Assembly: GCF_050633425.1 (NCBI RefSeq)
Contig: NZ_JBOEGM010000024.1
Span: 18,958 to 82,957, forward strand
Direction: 5' to 3'
Source: Pelagimonas sp050633425
GTDB taxonomy: Bacteria; Pseudomonadota; Alphaproteobacteria; Rhodobacterales; Rhodobacteraceae
Length of the DNA: 64,000 bases
How positions within the stretch are numbered: the stretch's first letter is position 1; each line of letters begins with the position of its first letter. Shown here piece after piece: positions 61,020 to 64,000 of this stretch. Made by a program: the position numbers and the translations under genes. The notes beneath the pieces were generated by a model. The model had not been told where the DNA came from and searched no databases. It was given only the letters and a program-made list of their open reading frames with translations.

Positions 61020-61096
61020 GCCGCCTTAGCTCAGTAGGTTAGAGCGCCTGATTGTGGATCAGGAGGTCCCCCGTTCGAGCCGGGGAGGTGGTACCA
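61020..61096 (+). tRNA. tRNA-His (GTG) without G-1
   Basis: The acceptor GCCGCCT pairs with AGGTGGT (two G-U), followed by A73 and encoded CCA. The anticodon arm CCTGA-TTGTGGA-TCAGG gives GTG. The base before the acceptor is T, so no G-1 is encoded, and the discriminator is A instead of C. This fits the alphaproteobacterial clade that lost the G-1:C73 identity pair. Confidence 0.93.
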
Positions 61097-61919
61097 TCAA
61101 TCCCATGACATTATTGGTTTTTTAGCGACTTCCTGTGGCAGGGTTTGGTGTCGGTTGCCCCGGAGTTTCCTCAGAGTTCCCTCAGAGTTCCCTCGACTTC
61201 AGTTTTCCTTGGATTCGCGCTCGATGTCTTGGAGCAGTTTTACCACTATTATTAGCGCAAAGAGGACAGGGCTGCGAAATTGGGATATTCGATTGCCACA
61301 TTACCCATTGCATCGCCGATGCATGGTGAGAATTCTTTGTACCCGTCGCCGGTTGCTGGCGACACTTCGAAATTGGCTGAATGCTCATCGCTCAAGTATC
61401 GTTTGATCATCTAGCCTCAAGTTTCTGCCTTGATCAAAGTATCTGCTTCGCCGTCCCGCAAGCACAACTGCCTTTTCGTTTATTGAGAAATGGCGCTTAG
61501 AGTGGGTCGCTGTTGTCCCAGTTCGCCTCTGAGAAATCAGAATGCAGTGATGTTGCCTTGTCTTGGTCTTGGCTTTTTCGCTTGGATTTTCAAAACTGTT
61601 CGACGCTGGCACCAATCAGGCGCACCTTGTCGCGCCGTGGGGTGTCTTTACGGATTGCCAGGTGCCAGAACTCGCCTTAGGGCGGGCACTTCGAATGCAG
61701 TGGAAGCCTTTGCCCGCATGGGCGTCTGGAGGCAGCGCATTTCTGAAAACGATGTTTTCAAGGTCGTGCCGGTGACTAACATGTCGGACTTGCAGCTGGC
61801 GCAGGACTCCGGGTTCAGCTCTTGCGCGAAGATTTAAACGCGAATGGGTTCGTTCAGCGCGTTCATCTCCATTTCCGCGAGCGACAACAGACCTCCGGCG
61901 TCTGTTGTTACGCTTTTGA
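61097..61919. other. spacer between tRNA-His and the integrase relic
   Basis: No complete gene is seen. A small tandem repeat, CCTCAGAGTTC twice plus a partial third unit, is at 61169-61194. Minus-strand frames after 61616 continue the relic integrase without motifs. Confidence 0.5.
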
Positions 61920-62074
61920 AGCCTGCGCCCTGCCTTGATAGCGTCTAAATCAGCTTTCGCTGTCTTGCGTTTGCCGAACTTGCGGGACTCGTGGTAGGTG
62001 GCGGCACAGCGCGTGATCTGTGCGGTGTAACTTACCATGCGGTTCTTGAGGGGCCGTTTTCTAATGCTCGCCAT
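61920..62074 (-). pseudogene. N-terminal relic of a tyrosine recombinase (integrase)
   Basis: The minus strand from ATG 62074 reads MASIRKRPLKNRMVSYTAQI and continues with ESRKFGKRKTAKADLDAIKAG, the usual SAM-like N-terminal domain start of phage-type integrases. Similarity fades after about 50 residues, and no catalytic R..HxxR..Y region is present in the ~460 bases that remain open. It lies 90 bp upstream of dusA, a gene known as an attachment site for islands whose integrases sit beside it. So this is probably the remains of a dusA-integrated element. Confidence 0.65.
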
Positions 62075-62164
62075 TTTTGTATGTCTCTGAGGCAAACCAA
62101 ACACAAAATTAGGTGAAAATAAGGGGCAATCACACAGAATGTCAGACAGGATAAGCGGAGCGAA

Positions 62165-63175
62165 ATGAGTAAAAATTCAATAAAACCAGAAGCTTACGAT
62201 CCATCTCGCTTATCTGTCGCTCCGATGATGGACTGGACGGATAGGCATTGCCGATTTATGCACCGCCTGATCTCTGGCCAGTCGCTTTTATACACCGAAA
62301 TGGTGACCGCCCCCGCTTTGGTGCGCGGCGGGGCGTTGCATTTGCTTGACTATAATCCCGAAGAACACCCAGTTGCTTTGCAGCTTGGGGGATCAGACCC
62401 TGTGGAACTCGCCAAAGCAGCTGTGCTTGGGGCGCAGGCCGGGTATGATGAGATCAACCTGAATTGCGGCTGCCCATCGGATCGGGTGCAATCGGGCACC
62501 TTTGGCGCTGTTTTGATGAAACACCCAAAGCTGGTCGCGGATTGTGTCGCAGCGATGCAAGAGGCGGTCGAGGCCGAGGTCACGGTCAAATGCCGCATTG
62601 GTGTCGACGATCAAAACCCTCATGACGTGCTGCCTGACTTTCTGGAACATCTGAACAAAGCCGGGGTGACCCGCGTCACCATCCACGCGCGCAAAGCATG
62701 GTTGCAAGGGCTGAGCCCCAAGGAAAACCGTGATATTCCGCCGCTTGATTACGATCTGGTCTTCGCGATGAAACGGGCGTTTCCGCAGATGCACATTTCG
62801 ATCAACGGCGGCATTGCTGATCTCGATACGGCGCAATCGCTTCTGGAGCGGGGGCTTGACGGTGTCATGATCGGCCGGTCTGCCTACCATCAACCTTGGG
62901 ATATTCTGGGGGATGCGGACATACGGCTCTTTGGGGGCGATACGCAGACCAGCGCCCGTGCGGTAGCGCATGAAATGTTGCCATATATCGACGCGCACTT
63001 GCAATCTGGTGGTCGTTTGCATCAAGTGACCCGGCACATGTTGGGGCTGTTTGCGGGCAAGCCCGGTGCGCGGCGTTGGCGACAGGTTTTGTCGACCGAG
63101 GCAACCAAGACCGGTGCGGGCCCAGAAGTGGTCCTTGCCGCCCTAAAAGCGATGGACGAGGCACAGCTGGTATGA
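62165..63175 (+). CDS. dusA: tRNA-dihydrouridine(20/20a) synthase DusA
   Basis: The 336-residue flavoenzyme has the FMN-binding TIM barrel: LSVAPMMDWTDRHCRF at the start, EINLNCGCPSDRV with the catalytic Cys near residue 100, TVKCRIGVDD, TIHARKAWLQGLSPKENR and ISINGGI. DusA reduces uridine 20/20a of the tRNA D loop with NADPH. The 5' end of dusA is a known integration site; the reading frame is intact here. It overlaps the next gene by 4 bp. Confidence 0.95.
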   Translation: MSKNSIKPEAYDPSRLSVAPMMDWTDRHCRFMHRLISGQSLLYTEMVTAPALVRGGALHLLDYNPEEHPVALQLGGSDPVELAKAAVLGAQAGYDEINLNCGCPSDRVQSGTFGAVLMKHPKLVADCVAAMQEAVEAEVTVKCRIGVDDQNPHDVLPDFLEHLNKAGVTRVTIHARKAWLQGLSPKENRDIPPLDYDLVFAMKRAFPQMHISINGGIADLDTAQSLLERGLDGVMIGRSAYHQPWDILGDADIRLFGGDTQTSARAVAHEMLPYIDAHLQSGGRLHQVTRHMLGLFAGKPGARRWRQVLSTEATKTGAGPEVVLAALKAMDEAQLV

Positions 63176-64000
63176 CGATGGATTTTGCAATTTTACTGCC
63201 GTTGCTGATTTTACTTTTGGTGTCATCGGCATTTGCTGGAATCCTGGCCGGTCTGCTGGGTGTCGGCGGTGGCATCGTGTTGGTTCCGGTGTTTTTCTAC
63301 ATCTTTAGCTGGCTTGGCTTTGATGGCAGCATGTTGATGCAGGTTTGCTTGGCAACGTCGCTTGGAACAATCATTCTGACATCCCTGCGTTCTGTACAGG
63401 CGCATAATAAGCGAGGGGCAGTTGATTGGGCGATCCTGAAAAGCTGGGCTCCGGGAATCGTAATCGGTGCGATACTGGGCGTTACGGTTGCGGCCGGGCT
63501 GAGATCAGATGCGCTTGAGGTGATCTTTGGCGTTTTGGCGGGGATTATCGGGCTTTACTTGGCCTTTGGACGTGATTCCTGGCGTTTAGGCGCGGCGATG
63601 CCGACCGGAGCTGTGCGTTTGGGGCTCTCTCCGACGGTTGGGTTCATGTCCGTTCTGATGGGCATCGGCGGTGGCAGTTTTGGCGTGCCTTTGATGACGT
63701 TGTTTTCGGTTCCGATGCACCGCGCAGTGGCCACGGCCGCAGGGTTTGGCGTTTTAATCGCTGTTCCTTCGGTTATTGGGTTCTTGTTTCTGAATGTTCC
63801 CGATGCCCCGCCGTTGACCATCGGTGCCGTTAATATTCCAGCCTTTGTTATTGCCGTGTCGATGACATTGATCACAGCGCCCATAGGAGCCAAATTGGCC
63901 CATTCGCTGCCCGCCAAATCCCTTAAACGTGTTTTTGGCATATTCCTTTTAATTGTCGGTGCCAATATGTTGCGTCAGCCGACATTCCCCAAGTGGCCTG
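63172..64000 (+). CDS. TauE/SafE family sulfite exporter-type permease (truncated by window)
   Basis: The ATG at 63172 overlaps the dusA stop (ATGA). The 276 residues in view have seven or more hydrophobic segments and the TauE/SafE repeats GILAGLLGVGGGIVLVPVFF at about 22-41 and VLMGIGGGSFGVPLM at about 160-174. The family exports sulfite, sulfoacetate or related organic anions. It is open at the window end. Coupling to dusA is probably only transcriptional convenience. Confidence 0.9.
   Translation, partial: MTMDFAILLPLLILLLVSSAFAGILAGLLGVGGGIVLVPVFFYIFSWLGFDGSMLMQVCLATSLGTIILTSLRSVQAHNKRGAVDWAILKSWAPGIVIGAILGVTVAAGLRSDALEVIFGVLAGIIGLYLAFGRDSWRLGAAMPTGAVRLGLSPTVGFMSVLMGIGGGSFGVPLMTLFSVPMHRAVATAAGFGVLIAVPSVIGFLFLNVPDAPPLTIGAVNIPAFVIAVSMTLITAPIGAKLAHSLPAKSLKRVFGIFLLIVGANMLRQPTFPKWP

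Noticed and set aside
61616..61919. Complete integrase gene on the minus strand
   Set aside because: The frame stays open but has no catalytic Arg/His/Tyr motifs; only the first ~50 residues look like an integrase.

Overview
This window is bacterial, most likely a marine alphaproteobacterium of the Rhodobacterales (roseobacter group). The evidence is the order murA-DUF2948-GNAT-hisD-UPF0262-LMW phosphatase-infA-maf-RNase E/G-yacG, the ribBX-ribH-nusB block, MmcB- and DUF6324-type proteins, a multisubunit sarcosine oxidase operon, and a tRNA-His without a G-1 residue and with A73, a trait known from one alphaproteobacterial clade. No database search was possible; all names rest on motif and family recognition.

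Layout. 1-5.8 kb: the 3' end of soxB followed by soxD-soxA-soxG-folD-purU, an operon that demethylates sarcosine (or a related N-methyl amine) and passes the one-carbon unit through tetrahydrofolate to formate. Its SoxD and FolD are unusual. 5.8-15 kb: tRNA-Thr and a housekeeping block (cell wall, histidine, translation initiation, RNA decay), including a broken DUF4272 gene. 15-21 kb: 5-oxoprolinase pxpBCA, then the zinc regulon znuA / zur-znuC-znuB with two Zur boxes spaced exactly 30 bp apart in the divergent promoter. 21-26 kb: tRNA-Tyr, rlmB and riboflavin synthesis plus nusB. 26.8-30.1 kb: a LysR regulator, a DoxX membrane protein, a DOPA-type extradiol dioxygenase and a glutathionyl-hydroquinone reductase, probably a quinone/aromatic stress module.

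30.1-42.4 kb is accessory DNA with long non-coding stretches and transposon relics. It holds a 1249-residue NTPase-like protein whose Walker A lysine appears to be lost. Divergent to it is a two-gene operon: a very divergent class A penicillin-binding-protein-like protein with intact SxxK/SxN/KSG motifs but an eroded glycosyltransferase part, and a multi-pass membrane protein with a large extracytoplasmic loop. A lamin-tail-like/Hint protein and a conserved unknown follow. The PBP-like pair is my best candidate for something undescribed.

42.4-54.7 kb is a complete-looking catabolic island: a TauABC-type ABC transporter, LigAB-type extradiol dioxygenase subunits, a SnoaL-like protein, a beta-class-like GST, an SDR, an FAH-family hydrolase, a DenD-like dehydrogenase, a C-C-type alpha/beta hydrolase, an SMP-30 lactonase and a TetR regulator. 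A 16-bp palindrome (TTGGTCGRTCGAYCAA-like) occurs in three of its promoters and probably marks the TetR regulon. The substrate is not known to me; an aromatic compound is the best guess.

55-64 kb: small hypothetical genes, a probable structured RNA of about 235 nt at 56.86-57.10 kb, a cupin/ArsR/AHSA1 operon, mmcB, tRNA-His, an integrase relic next to dusA (a known integration site), and the start of a TauE/SafE exporter that runs off the window.
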